From JACVRW01 sp035947555 (GTDB lineage Bacteria; Actinomycetota; Thermoleophilia; Solirubrobacterales; Thermoleophilaceae), in NCBI GenBank assembly GCA_035947555.1, contig DASZJZ010000217.1, positions 1 through 12,156 of the forward strand: a stretch of DNA of 12,156 nucleotides, given 5' to 3'. The notes beneath the pieces were generated by a model. It made no database searches. It was not told the DNA's origin and was given only the letters and a program-made list of their open reading frames with translations. Of the stretch, positions 1-5,972 are shown piece by piece. The number at the start of each line of letters is the position of its first letter. Position 1 is the stretch's first letter. A program made the position numbers and the translations under genes.

Positions 1-306
1 GCCGGAGCCCGTCATCGCGTGGCACGCCTCCATGTAGATGGCGTCGATGTCGGGACGCTCCTCGCGATCCAGCTTGATGCAGACGAACAGCTCGTTCATC
101 AGCCGCGCCGTCTCCTCGTCCTCGAACGACTCGCGCTCCATGACGTGGCACCAGTGGCAGGCCGAATAGCCGATCGAGAGCAGAATCGGCCGATCGCCTT
201 CACGCGCGCGCGCGAGGGCCTCCTCCCCCCAGGGGTGCCAGTCGACGGGGTTGTCCTTGTGCTGGAGGAGGTACGGGGAGGTCTCGCCTGCAAGCCGGTT
301 GGGCAT
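1..306 (-). CDS. DUF255 / YyaL-type thioredoxin-domain protein, N-terminal part (3' end outside window)
   Basis: The reverse strand reads 102 codons from an ATG at 306-304 and is still open at base 1, so the C-terminal bulk of the gene lies outside the window. The protein begins MPNRLAGETSPYLLQHKDNP and continues with VDWHPWGEEAL, GYSACHWCHVMERESFED and LDREERPDIDAIYM. This is the characteristic start of the DUF255/YyaL (SPATA20-like) family, normally a protein of well over 500 residues. An N-terminal thioredoxin-like domain carries a CxxC pair (here C50-HW-C53) and precedes an alpha/alpha barrel related to glycosyl hydrolases. The cellular role of the family is poorly known; a redox function is often proposed. 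No Shine-Dalgarno lies at a usable distance, but a TAGCCT hexamer sits 9 bases upstream, suggesting a nearly leaderless transcript. Family assignment is very secure and function is not. Confidence 0.93.
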   Translation of the reverse strand, partial: MPNRLAGETSPYLLQHKDNPVDWHPWGEEALARAREGDRPILLSIGYSACHWCHVMERESFEDEETARLMNELFVCIKLDREERPDIDAIYMEACHAMTGSG

Positions 307-315
307 CTCCCAGTG

Positions 316-344
316 AGGCTACCCGGGTGCCCGTCCGGCACCCC
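316..344 (-). promoter_or_regulatory. Putative promoter and 7-bp inverted repeat ahead of the DUF255 gene
   Basis: On the minus strand, TAGCCT (plus-strand AGGCTA, 316-321) has the TAnnnT form of a -10 box and ends 9 bases before the ATG at 306. Just upstream of it is an inverted repeat, GGGTGCC (325-331) and GGCACCC (337-343), around a 5-base loop. It lies where a -35 region or an operator would be. No clear -35 hexamer is visible. The repeat also falls near the boundary with the truncated ATPase remnant. Reading it as a promoter is inference from position and pattern. Confidence 0.4.
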
Positions 345-354
345 TCTACGCAAA

Positions 355-957
355 TGCCTCTTCCGCGTCTCCGACGCCGCCGAGCTCGCCGAGGCCCTCG
401 CCGCCGCGGTGATCGCCAACCATTCCGCCGCCCACCGCGCGCTCCGGCGGGCTCGCAGCGCGGGCCGGGCGGCGCTGACGGCCGCGCAGGCGAGCGCCGT
501 CATCCGCATGATCGGCGAGCTGGGGGAGGGCGTGGAGCTGGCGCTCACGCCGGGGCTGGCGGCCCGGGACCCCGATCGTGCGCTGGATCTGGCGCTCGAG
601 CTCTCCGAGCGAGTCGCCACGGCCGACTGCCGCCGCCTGATCCTGTTCTTCGACGAGATCCAGGAGGTGGCGTCGGCGCGCCGGCCCTACGGCGATCCCG
701 ACGCCGTGACCAACCGCATGCGCGCGGTCTTCCAGCGCGCGACGAGCGTCTCGTACCTGTTCGCGGGCAGGAGCCCGAACCCCTGCGCAGCCGGCCGAGC
801 CGGCTGCTTCGGGCCCCGAGCACGTCGTGCGCGAACTATTCGCGCGTGCCTTCAGCGGCTTCGGCAGCTTCTATGCGCTGCGGCCGATCTCCGAGGAGGC
901 ACGAGGCGCGCGGGCGCTGGCGCGTGATCGACCCGCTGCTGAGGCACTACCTCGCTT
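355..957 (+). pseudogene. Decayed AAA-type (archaeal ATPase-like) ATP-binding protein
   Basis: Three stretches of one ATPase type lie in three successive frames. In frame 1 (about 355-770) FRVSDAAELAEALAAAV leads to LILFFDEIQEV, a Walker B strand with DE, and to NRMRAVFQRATSVSYLFAG, the sensor-like strand of single-protein AAA ATPases. In frame 2 (about 810-900) FARAFSGFGSFYALRPISEE continues the same fold. In frame 3 (about 916-955) RWRVIDPLLRHYLA resembles the C-terminal winged-helix end of these proteins. No Walker A GxxGxGK(T/S) exists upstream, and the DUF255 promoter occupies that space. The segment that normally joins the second and third pieces (roughly 100 or more residues, from family knowledge) is missing. 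The remnant therefore shows a 5' truncation, at least one frameshift near 770-810 and an internal deletion near 900-915. Its 3' end overlaps the convergent ligase stop. Exact ends are uncertain. Confidence 0.75.
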
Positions 958-2374
958 GGCCGCGCAGCTCGGCACGCCTGATCTTGCCGCTCGGCGTCTT
1001 CGGCAGCTCGCTCGCGAAGTCCACCAGGCGCGGGTACTTGTACGGCGCGGTGACCGCCTTCACGTGCTCCTGGATCTCCTTCGCCAGCCCGTCGCTCGGC
1101 TCGCGCCCCGGCGCGAGGACCACCACCGCCCGCACCACCTGGCCGCGCGCGTCGTCGGGGGCCGCCACGGCGGCCGCCTCCGCCACGGCGGGGTGGGAGA
1201 CCAGGGCGGACTCCACCTCGAACGGCCCGATCCGGTAGCCGGCGGAGATGATCACGTCATCGGTTCGGCCCTCGAACCAGAGGTAGCCGTCCTCGTCCTC
1301 GCGCACGCGGTCGCCGGTGCGCCAGGGGCGGTCGCGCGACCCGTCGACGAAGAAGGTCGGCACCGTGGCAGGGTCCACCACCAGCTCGCCGCCGTCGATC
1401 CAGGCGCGGAAGCCCGGCAGCGGCTTGCCCATCGAGCCCGGCCGGACCGGCGGTCCGATCGGCATCCCGGTGAGGTGGCCGGTTTCGGTCTGGCCGTAGC
1501 CGTCGTGCAGCCAGACGCCGGCGGCGTCCGCCCAGGTGCCCACCACGCCGGGGTCGAGCGGCTCGCCGGCGGCCACGGCGTGGCGGAGGGCGGGCAGCGG
1601 CCGCAGGCGGGCACGCATCGCTATCGCGCGGTACTCCGTGGGCGTCATGCAGAGCACGTTCACGCGCTCCCGCTCGAGCAGCTCGAGTCGCTCCGCGGGC
1701 TCGAAGCGGACCTCGTGCAGGAGCGCGGCCGCGCCGCGCAGCCAGGCCGCCACGAACGCGTTCCGGGCCGACAGCGACCAGCCGCTCGCCGCCGTGCACC
1801 AGCACAGGTCGCCGGGGCGGGCGCCGTACCAGTGCTCGGCCTGCACCCGCTGGCCGCCGAGGTAGCGGGCGCCGTGGCGTATCGGCTTCGGGTCGCCGGA
1901 CGTGCCGGAGGTGAACACGATCAGCGCGGGGTCGTCGGGGCCGAGCTCGGCCGGCGGTGGAGGGCTCGCCGCCTCGAAGAGCCGATCGTCGGGCACGGCG
2001 AGGACGGGTCCGTCGAAGCCGGCCTCCTCCACCAGCTGCCGGTTGCGCTCGTGCAGCACGACGGCGCCCGGGTTCGCCTTGGCGATGCGAGCGCGGAGGT
2101 CCGCGGGCCGCAGCTGCTCGGTGCAGGGGAGCGCCACGGCGCCGAGGCGCCAGCAGGCGAGCATGGCGTAGACCCACTCGGGCCGGTTGGCGATCAGGGT
2201 CATCACCACGTCGCGCTGTCGCACCCCGCGGGCGGCGAGGGCGCCGGCGAGGCGGGCGGAGCGGTCGGCGACCTCGCCAAAGGCGATCTCGCGGCGCTCG
2301 CCGTCCCCGGAGAGGGCGACGAGGGCGAGGCGGCTCGGCTCGGCGGCGTCGACGACGTCGCGGGAGAAGTTCAC
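947..2374 (-). CDS. AMP-dependent acyl-CoA synthetase/ligase (ANL superfamily, MACS/acetyl-CoA synthetase-like)
   Basis: This 475-residue enzyme should activate a carboxylic acid with ATP to an acyl-adenylate and transfer it to CoA in the cytoplasm. All the ANL core motifs are visible: the P-loop-like FTSGTSGDPKP (154-164), YGQTET (293-298), WRTGDR (351-356), the hinge and CoA-binding region GRTDDVIISAGYRIGPFEVE (369-388), and the C-terminal PKTPSGKIRR (458-467), whose K464 is the expected adenylation lysine. The family is usually about 500-560 residues, so this is a compact version with a short N-terminus. The start is a GTG at 2374-2372; an in-frame stop at 2387-2389 rules out a longer form, and no strong Shine-Dalgarno is seen. 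The gene follows the TetR gene by 54 bases in the same direction, suggesting an operon under that regulator. The substrate cannot be read from the sequence; a fatty or small branched/aromatic acid is plausible. Confidence 0.93.
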   Translation of the reverse strand: MNFSRDVVDAAEPSRLALVALSGDGERREIAFGEVADRSARLAGALAARGVRQRDVVMTLIANRPEWVYAMLACWRLGAVALPCTEQLRPADLRARIAKANPGAVVLHERNRQLVEEAGFDGPVLAVPDDRLFEAASPPPPAELGPDDPALIVFTSGTSGDPKPIRHGARYLGGQRVQAEHWYGARPGDLCWCTAASGWSLSARNAFVAAWLRGAAALLHEVRFEPAERLELLERERVNVLCMTPTEYRAIAMRARLRPLPALRHAVAAGEPLDPGVVGTWADAAGVWLHDGYGQTETGHLTGMPIGPPVRPGSMGKPLPGFRAWIDGGELVVDPATVPTFFVDGSRDRPWRTGDRVREDEDGYLWFEGRTDDVIISAGYRIGPFEVESALVSHPAVAEAAAVAAPDDARGQVVRAVVVLAPGREPSDGLAKEIQEHVKAVTAPYKYPRLVDFASELPKTPSGKIRRAELRGQAR

Positions 2375-2428
2375 GGGGCGGGCTCGGTCACCGGTCGTCC
2401 GGCTCGACCACGCGTGCGCCGGTCACGC

Positions 2429-3085
2429 TCACGGCGCTCCGGCCGCCGGCCCCGAAGAAGTCCAGCGGTCGCCGCGGCTCAGCCGCTCCAGGCCGAGCCA
2501 GGCATAGTCCATCGTCATCTCGACGATCCGCTTGCGCGGGACCTCCTGGTGGTCCGCCCACCAGTTGGCTAGCGACTGCACGGAGCCGACCAGCATCTGG
2601 GCGAGCATCTGGATGCCCTCGTCGCGACCGGCCTCGTCCGCGGCGGCGCGCGACCCCGGGTCCTCGGCGATGAGGGCGGCCACGACCTCGGTGACCTCGG
2701 CGACGACACGTTCGAGCACGGCGACCATCTCCGAGTCGCCGGCCTCGCGGAACAGCATGCGCCACGCCACGCGGCGCTCCTCGACGAAGCGGTAGAAGGC
2801 GTCGAGGCCGGTGGCGAGCCGCGCGGCGCCCATGCTGCCGGCCTCGTCCATGGCGGCCGCGAGCCGCTCGAACAGCTCGCCGGCGTGCTCCTCCAGCAGC
2901 TCGGCGTAGAGCTGCTGCTTGGAGGAGAAGTGCTCGTAGATGAGTGCCTTGGAGATGCCGCCCTCCCGCGCGATGTCGTCGATCGACGAGGCGTGGAAGC
3001 CGCGCTGGGCGAAGACGGCGAGGGCCGCCTCGAGAATCGCGGCGCGGCGCTCCTCGCCGCTGAGGCGCCTGCGGGTGACGCTCAC
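2429..3085 (-). CDS. TetR/AcrR-family transcriptional regulator
   Basis: This 218-residue protein has the standard TetR plan. An N-terminal three-helix DNA-binding domain occupies about residues 11-58 (ERRAAILEAALAVFAQRGF, then SIDDIAREGGISKALIYEHF as the helix-turn-helix). A variable helical ligand domain follows and ends in a loose Ala/Pro/Gly tail. It probably represses its own transcript and the downstream acyl-CoA ligase, with an acyl-CoA or related ligand as inducer; that ligand is inferred from the neighbour only. The start is a GTG at 3085-3083 with a good Shine-Dalgarno, GAGGAG on the minus strand (3099-3094), 8 bases upstream. A 22-bp imperfect palindrome about 90 bases upstream of the start is a good candidate operator. 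The family call is secure; the regulated pathway is inference. Confidence 0.95.
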   Translation of the reverse strand: MSVTRRRLSGEERRAAILEAALAVFAQRGFHASSIDDIAREGGISKALIYEHFSSKQQLYAELLEEHAGELFERLAAAMDEAGSMGAARLATGLDAFYRFVEERRVAWRMLFREAGDSEMVAVLERVVAEVTEVVAALIAEDPGSRAAADEAGRDEGIQMLAQMLVGSVQSLANWWADHQEVPRKRIVEMTMDYAWLGLERLSRGDRWTSSGPAAGAP

Positions 3086-3153
3086 CGGCGGCGCTCCTCG
3101 CGGCCTCCGCGCACGCCGCGCGCCCGCTGCGCAGCGGCGAGGGAGGGGGCTTG

Positions 3154-3169
3154 TGTGACGTGCATCACA
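3154..3169. promoter_or_regulatory. Crp/FNR-type binding site TGTGA-N6-TCACA
   Basis: The sequence TGTGACGTGCATCACA has both perfect arms of the classical Crp consensus with the 6-base spacer. It lies between the divergent TetR and membrane-protein genes, 4 bases from the TetR-type palindrome. It also sits beside a possible minus-strand -10 (TACACT, 3174-3169), so it is well placed to affect the TetR/ligase transcript. Actinobacterial Crp-like regulators such as GlxR use the same consensus. Binding is inferred from sequence only. Confidence 0.6.
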
Positions 3170-3174
3170 GTGTA
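3169..3174 (-). promoter_or_regulatory. Possible -10 box for the TetR/ligase operon
   Basis: On the minus strand TACACT fits TAnnnT and lies about 85 bases upstream of the TetR start. It sits exactly between the Crp-type site and the TetR-type palindrome and overlaps the edges of both. No convincing -35 is visible, which would suit an activator-dependent or repressor-covered promoter. This is a weak call made from position. Confidence 0.3.
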
Positions 3175-3195
3175 CTGACTGGACGTTCAGTTAGT
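3174..3195. promoter_or_regulatory. Probable TetR-family operator (22-bp imperfect palindrome)
   Basis: The half-sites ACTGACTGGAC and GTTCAGTTAGT are reverse complements at 9 of 11 positions with no spacer. That size and symmetry is typical of operators for TetR dimers. It lies in the intergenic space upstream of the TetR gene and of the divergent membrane-protein gene, so one bound repressor could block both. Assignment to the adjacent TetR protein is inferred from proximity. Confidence 0.65.
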
Positions 3196-3246
3196 TGTGT
3201 GCCGGGGAAGTGTGAGGGCGTAAGCCCGAGTTAACGGACGCGGGAT

Positions 3247-3250
3247 GGAG
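3247..3250 (+). promoter_or_regulatory. Ribosome binding site deciding the start of the membrane protein
   Basis: GGAG ends 8 bases before the ATG at 3259, an ideal distance. A TTG two codons earlier (3253) would be only 2 bases from it, so the ATG was chosen. Confidence 0.6.
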
Positions 3251-3258
3251 ACTTGCAC

Positions 3259-5142
3259 ATGGAGACGCTGACCTTCATCGCTCAGGCCGCGGGCGACGAG
3301 CCCGCCGGCGGCGCCGCCATCGGCGAGGCCATCGGCGCAACCGCCGGCGCGCTCGTGGTCACCGCGGCGATTGCCGTGCTCATCGCCGGTCACCGCACCG
3401 GCCGCATCAAGGTGCTCGCCCGGCTGTCACGCGCAGCGGAGCGCATCTCGGGCCTGCCCGCATGGGCGGCGCTGCCCTCCGCGGTGCTCGGCATCTCGCT
3501 GCTCACCGCCGTGCTCGGCATGTACTGGGACATCTCGCTTCACATCGACAACGGCCGCGACGCAGGTCCACTCGCGAACCCGGCGCACTACCTGATCCTG
3601 GTCGGCCTCTACGGCGCCCTGCTGGCAGGCGTGCTGAGCGCGGCGCTCACCACCGAGCGTCCGAGCCCCACGGCGATTCCGCTGGGCGCCGGCTGGTGGA
3701 TCCCGGCCGGAGGCCTGTTGATCGCCGCATGCGGCGCCTTCGCGCTGTCGGGCTTCCCGCTGGACGACGTCTGGCACCGCATCTTCGGTCAGGACGTGAC
3801 GCTCTGGGGACCGACTCACCTGATGCTGATCGGCGGCGGCTCCCTGGCCGTCCTCGGCGCGATGGCTCTGATGTCGGAGGCCATCGGCGGCCTGGGCCGC
3901 GACCCCGACCGCGAGCGCGGGAACATCGTGTTCATGGCGCGGCGCGCCCTGCTCGTGGGCGGCTTTCTCGTGGCGCTCTCGACTTTCCAGGGCGAATTCG
4001 ACTTCGGCGTGCCGCAGTTCCGCCAGGTGCTCCACCCGATCCTGATCATGCTCGCCGCGGGCATCGGCCTCGTAACCGCGCGGATCTACCTCGGCCGCGG
4101 CGGCGCGCTCCTGGCCGTGGCGGGCTTCGTCGCGATCCGCGGGTTCCTCGCGATCATGGTCGGCGGCGTCTGGGACCAGACCACCCCGCACTTCCCGCTC
4201 TACCTGGTCGAGGCGCTGCTCGTGGAGGCGGTGTTCGCCCGCGTGCGGGGCCGCTCGCCGGTCGCCACGGGGGCGATCGCCGGCGTGCTCATCGGCACCG
4301 TCGGGCTGGCTGCCGAGTGGGGCTGGACGCACATCTGGATGCCGATCCCCTGGGCCGACACGCTGCTCCCCGAGGCCGTGATCGCCGGCTTCCTCACCGC
4401 CGTGGCGGCCGGCGCCGTGGGCGGCTTCGTGGGCGCGGCCCTCACCCGGCCCACCGCCGAGGTCGGTGGCACGGGGCTTTCGAGCGCCGAGCGGGGCGTG
4501 CGGATGGGCCGCACCTCCCACCGCGCGGCGCTGGCAGCCTTCCTCGCGCTCGTCGTGATCGTGGGCTGGGGCCTGCCGATCTCGTCGGAGGGCCCGCAGC
4601 GCGCCCAGGTGACGCTCACGAACGTGAGCCAGGGACCAGAGCGCGAAGTCGACGCCGAGGTGCGGATCGAGCCGGCCGATGGCGCCGAGGATGCGCACTT
4701 CCTGAACGTCACCGCCTGGCAGGGCGGCGGGAGCGTGGTGGGCCAGCTCGAGCGCATCGGCGCGGGCCTCTACACGACCAGCGAGCCGATCCCCGTCTAC
4801 AACGGTTGGAAGGCGCTCGTCCGGCTGCACCGCGACGACGCCCTCCTCGGCGTGCCGATCTACCTCCCCCGGGACGAGGCGATCCCGGCCCCCGAGGTGC
4901 CGGCCGAGTCGAGCTTCTCGCGTCCGTTCGTGCGCGACCTCGAGATCCTGCAGCGAGAGCGCAAGGACGACGTGCCGGGCGCGCTGTCCCTGATCGCTTA
5001 CATCGTGGTCGGGGCCATCGCCGCGGGACTGGCGGCGCTGATCGCCTGGACCCTCATGCGCCTCGAGGGGAGCGCGGAGCGCGGTCCGCGCACACCGCGT
5101 GCCATGGGCAGGACTCGCGCGGGCGAACCCGAACTCGTGTGA
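3259..5142 (+). CDS. Polytopic membrane protein with His/Asp-rich membrane core and C-terminal FixH/YtkA-like domain
   Basis: This 627-residue protein has about 11-12 predicted hydrophobic segments, spread over residues 25-440 plus a last one near 574-598. Unusual conserved-looking polar clusters sit at membrane edges: WDISLHID (90-97), NPAH (107-110), DDVWH (169-173), GPTH (184-187), GEFDFG (245-250), LHP (258-260), WDQTTPH (305-311) and EWGWTH (353-358). Seven histidines in this pattern look like metal or heme ligands or a proton path; that is inference. Residues about 446-545 form a beta-rich domain (VTLTNVSQ, GAGLYTTSEPIPVYNGWKAL) that resembles FixH/YtkA or copper-chaperone-like Ig folds and is probably extracytoplasmic. 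I do not recognise a named family. The gene is divergent from the TetR/ligase pair and shares its control region. A role in membrane redox or metal chemistry is possible but unproven. Confidence 0.85.
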   Translation: METLTFIAQAAGDEPAGGAAIGEAIGATAGALVVTAAIAVLIAGHRTGRIKVLARLSRAAERISGLPAWAALPSAVLGISLLTAVLGMYWDISLHIDNGRDAGPLANPAHYLILVGLYGALLAGVLSAALTTERPSPTAIPLGAGWWIPAGGLLIAACGAFALSGFPLDDVWHRIFGQDVTLWGPTHLMLIGGGSLAVLGAMALMSEAIGGLGRDPDRERGNIVFMARRALLVGGFLVALSTFQGEFDFGVPQFRQVLHPILIMLAAGIGLVTARIYLGRGGALLAVAGFVAIRGFLAIMVGGVWDQTTPHFPLYLVEALLVEAVFARVRGRSPVATGAIAGVLIGTVGLAAEWGWTHIWMPIPWADTLLPEAVIAGFLTAVAAGAVGGFVGAALTRPTAEVGGTGLSSAERGVRMGRTSHRAALAAFLALVVIVGWGLPISSEGPQRAQVTLTNVSQGPEREVDAEVRIEPADGAEDAHFLNVTAWQGGGSVVGQLERIGAGLYTTSEPIPVYNGWKALVRLHRDDALLGVPIYLPRDEAIPAPEVPAESSFSRPFVRDLEILQRERKDDVPGALSLIAYIVVGAIAAGLAALIAWTLMRLEGSAERGPRTPRAMGRTRAGEPELV

Positions 5143-5158
5143 TAACGCACTAGAACCC

Positions 5159-5196
5159 GCGGGCAACCTCGCCGAAACATCTGCTAGGTTGCCCGC
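5159..5196. repeat. 11-bp inverted repeat with 16-base loop upstream of the riboswitch
   Basis: GCGGGCAACCT (5159-5169) and AGGTTGCCCGC (5186-5196) are perfect reverse complements. The repeat starts 17 bases after the membrane-protein stop and ends where the riboswitch begins. It may be a terminator-type hairpin for the upstream gene, although no T-run follows it. It may instead be an operator, since its right arm contains the candidate -10 box. Confidence 0.6.
5185..5190 (+). promoter_or_regulatory. Possible -10 box for the riboswitch/NlpC transcript
   Basis: TAGGTT fits TAnnnT and lies 6 bases before the first bases of the riboswitch. Transcription from it would begin at about 5197, as expected for a riboswitch at the 5' end of its mRNA. 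No clear -35 is seen. It lies inside the right arm of the inverted repeat. Confidence 0.45.
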
Positions 5197-5333
5197 CACG
5201 CCGAGTCCGCGCATGCGCGGAGCGGGGGAACCAAGGTGGCGGCAGCCACTGGGGCGAACCTCTCCAGGAGGGGAGGCGCGCGAGCTCTTTCAGCGCGAGC
5301 CCGTCAGCTAACCCCGCAGGCGTTCGAAAGAGA
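5197..5333 (+). ncRNA. c-di-AMP riboswitch (ydaO/yuaA type)
   Basis: The leader has the landmarks of the ydaO/yuaA class in order. A TCCGCG/CGCGGA hairpin (5206-5221) is followed by the conserved GGGGGAACCA (5224-5233), a GTGGC/GCCAC hairpin (5236-5249) and GGGGCGAACC (5251-5260). Next come a CCTCTCC/GGGGAGG stem (5259-5276), the highly conserved CCCGTCAGCTAACCCCGCAGG (split here as 5300-5310 and 5311-5320), and the terminal GAAAGAG. CTCTTTC (5285-5291) is perfectly complementary to GAAAGAG (5326-5332). This class binds cyclic di-AMP and usually turns expression off; in actinobacteria it often precedes cell-wall hydrolases, as here. The last pairing strand ends one base before the downstream ATG and contains the only purine-rich tract available for ribosome binding, so control of translation initiation is likely. 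Class identity is confident and the outer boundaries are approximate. Confidence 0.9.
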
Positions 5334-5912
5334 ATGCCGTCATCCCGTAGCCAAATCACGCTGCTCTGCGCTGCCGTCGCGGTTGCGCTGCTGGTCGTCG
5401 CGGCCCTCGCCGGGCCGGCCTCGGGCGCCCGCTCCAAGCGCAGCGGCGGCGCGGCATTCCAGCCGCCGCCCCCGCCGCCCCAGGAGGCGACGCTGGTGGA
5501 CGGCCGCGTGATCGCGCCGGCGTCGGCGCCGCGCCGCGTGAAGCGCGTGATCGAGGCGGCGAACCGGCTCGTCGAGAAGCCGTACGTCTACGGCGGCGGA
5601 CACAAGCCGTTCTCGAGCATGCTCGACAGCGGCTACGACTGCTCGGGCGCCGTCTCGTACGCGCTCTACGGCGGCCGCTTCCTGCGCTCGCCGCTTCCCT
5701 CGGGGGCGCTGATGAGCTGGGGCGAGGACGGCCCGGGCGAGTGGATCACCGTATACGCCCACGGCGGGCACGCGTACATCGTCGTGGCCGGGCTGCGCTT
5801 CGACACCTCGATGCGCGATCCCGACGCGCCGGGCCCCTCGAGCGGGCCGCGCTGGAGCCGGACGCTCCGCGAGTCGGACGCCTTCGTGGCCCGCCACCCC
5901 AGCGGCTACTAA
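5334..5912 (+). CDS. Secreted NlpC/P60-family peptidoglycan hydrolase
   Basis: This 192-residue protein is predicted to be exported and to cleave peptide cross-links or stems of peptidoglycan. A basic start and hydrophobic segment (about residues 8-27, ending near Ala-Gly-Pro-Ala) form a signal peptide, followed by a Pro-rich linker (44-49). The NlpC/P60 domain begins with YVYGGG (84-89). YDCSG (101-105) supplies the nucleophile C103, and GGHAYIV (144-150) supplies the catalytic H146; the third polar residue is not certain. The ATG at 5334 lies one base after the c-di-AMP riboswitch, and no other in-frame start preserves the signal peptide. c-di-AMP control of cell-wall hydrolases fits the known link between this messenger and osmotic and wall balance. 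A hairpin terminator follows the stop. The specific bond cleaved cannot be told from the sequence. Confidence 0.92.
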   Translation: MPSSRSQITLLCAAVAVALLVVAALAGPASGARSKRSGGAAFQPPPPPPQEATLVDGRVIAPASAPRRVKRVIEAANRLVEKPYVYGGGHKPFSSMLDSGYDCSGAVSYALYGGRFLRSPLPSGALMSWGEDGPGEWITVYAHGGHAYIVVAGLRFDTSMRDPDAPGPSSGPRWSRTLRESDAFVARHPSGY

Positions 5913-5919
5913 GGAGAGC

Positions 5920-5937
5920 CGGGGGCTCGCGCCCCCG
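5920..5937 (+). terminator. Hairpin terminator after the NlpC/P60 gene
   Basis: A 7-bp perfect stem, CGGGGGC and GCCCCCG around TCGC, begins 8 bases after the stop codon. Only a weak T-containing stretch (CTGATTGT) follows, so it is a high-GC hairpin terminator rather than a textbook T-run one. Confidence 0.6.
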
Positions 5938-5956
5938 CTGATTGTGGCCGGTCGCC

Positions 5957-5962
5957 TATCCT
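5957..5962 (+). promoter_or_regulatory. -10 box of a near-leaderless promoter for the acyl-CoA dehydrogenase
   Basis: TATCCT ends 10 bases before the ATG at 5973, so transcription would start within a few bases of the start codon. No Shine-Dalgarno lies between them. No good -35 hexamer is visible at 16-18 bases. Confidence 0.5.
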
Positions 5963-5972
5963 TCGGCGCCCC

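Noticed and set aside
827..2572. Long plus-strand open frame of 581 codons across the ligase
   Set aside because: Antisense to a ligase with every ANL motif; composition is Arg/Ala/Gly/His-rich without any fold or start signal. A high-GC shadow.
3253..3258. TTG start two codons before the chosen ATG of the membrane protein
   Set aside because: The Shine-Dalgarno GGAG is 8 bases from the ATG but only 2 from the TTG.
3462..5153. Second plus-strand frame of 563 codons inside the membrane-protein gene
   Set aside because: Arg/Pro/Gly-rich out-of-frame shadow without hydrophobic segments or motifs.
3427..5214. Minus-strand open frame of 595 codons across the membrane protein
   Set aside because: Antisense shadow with His/Arg/Glu-rich repetitive composition; the plus strand has clear hydrophobic segments and a Shine-Dalgarno.
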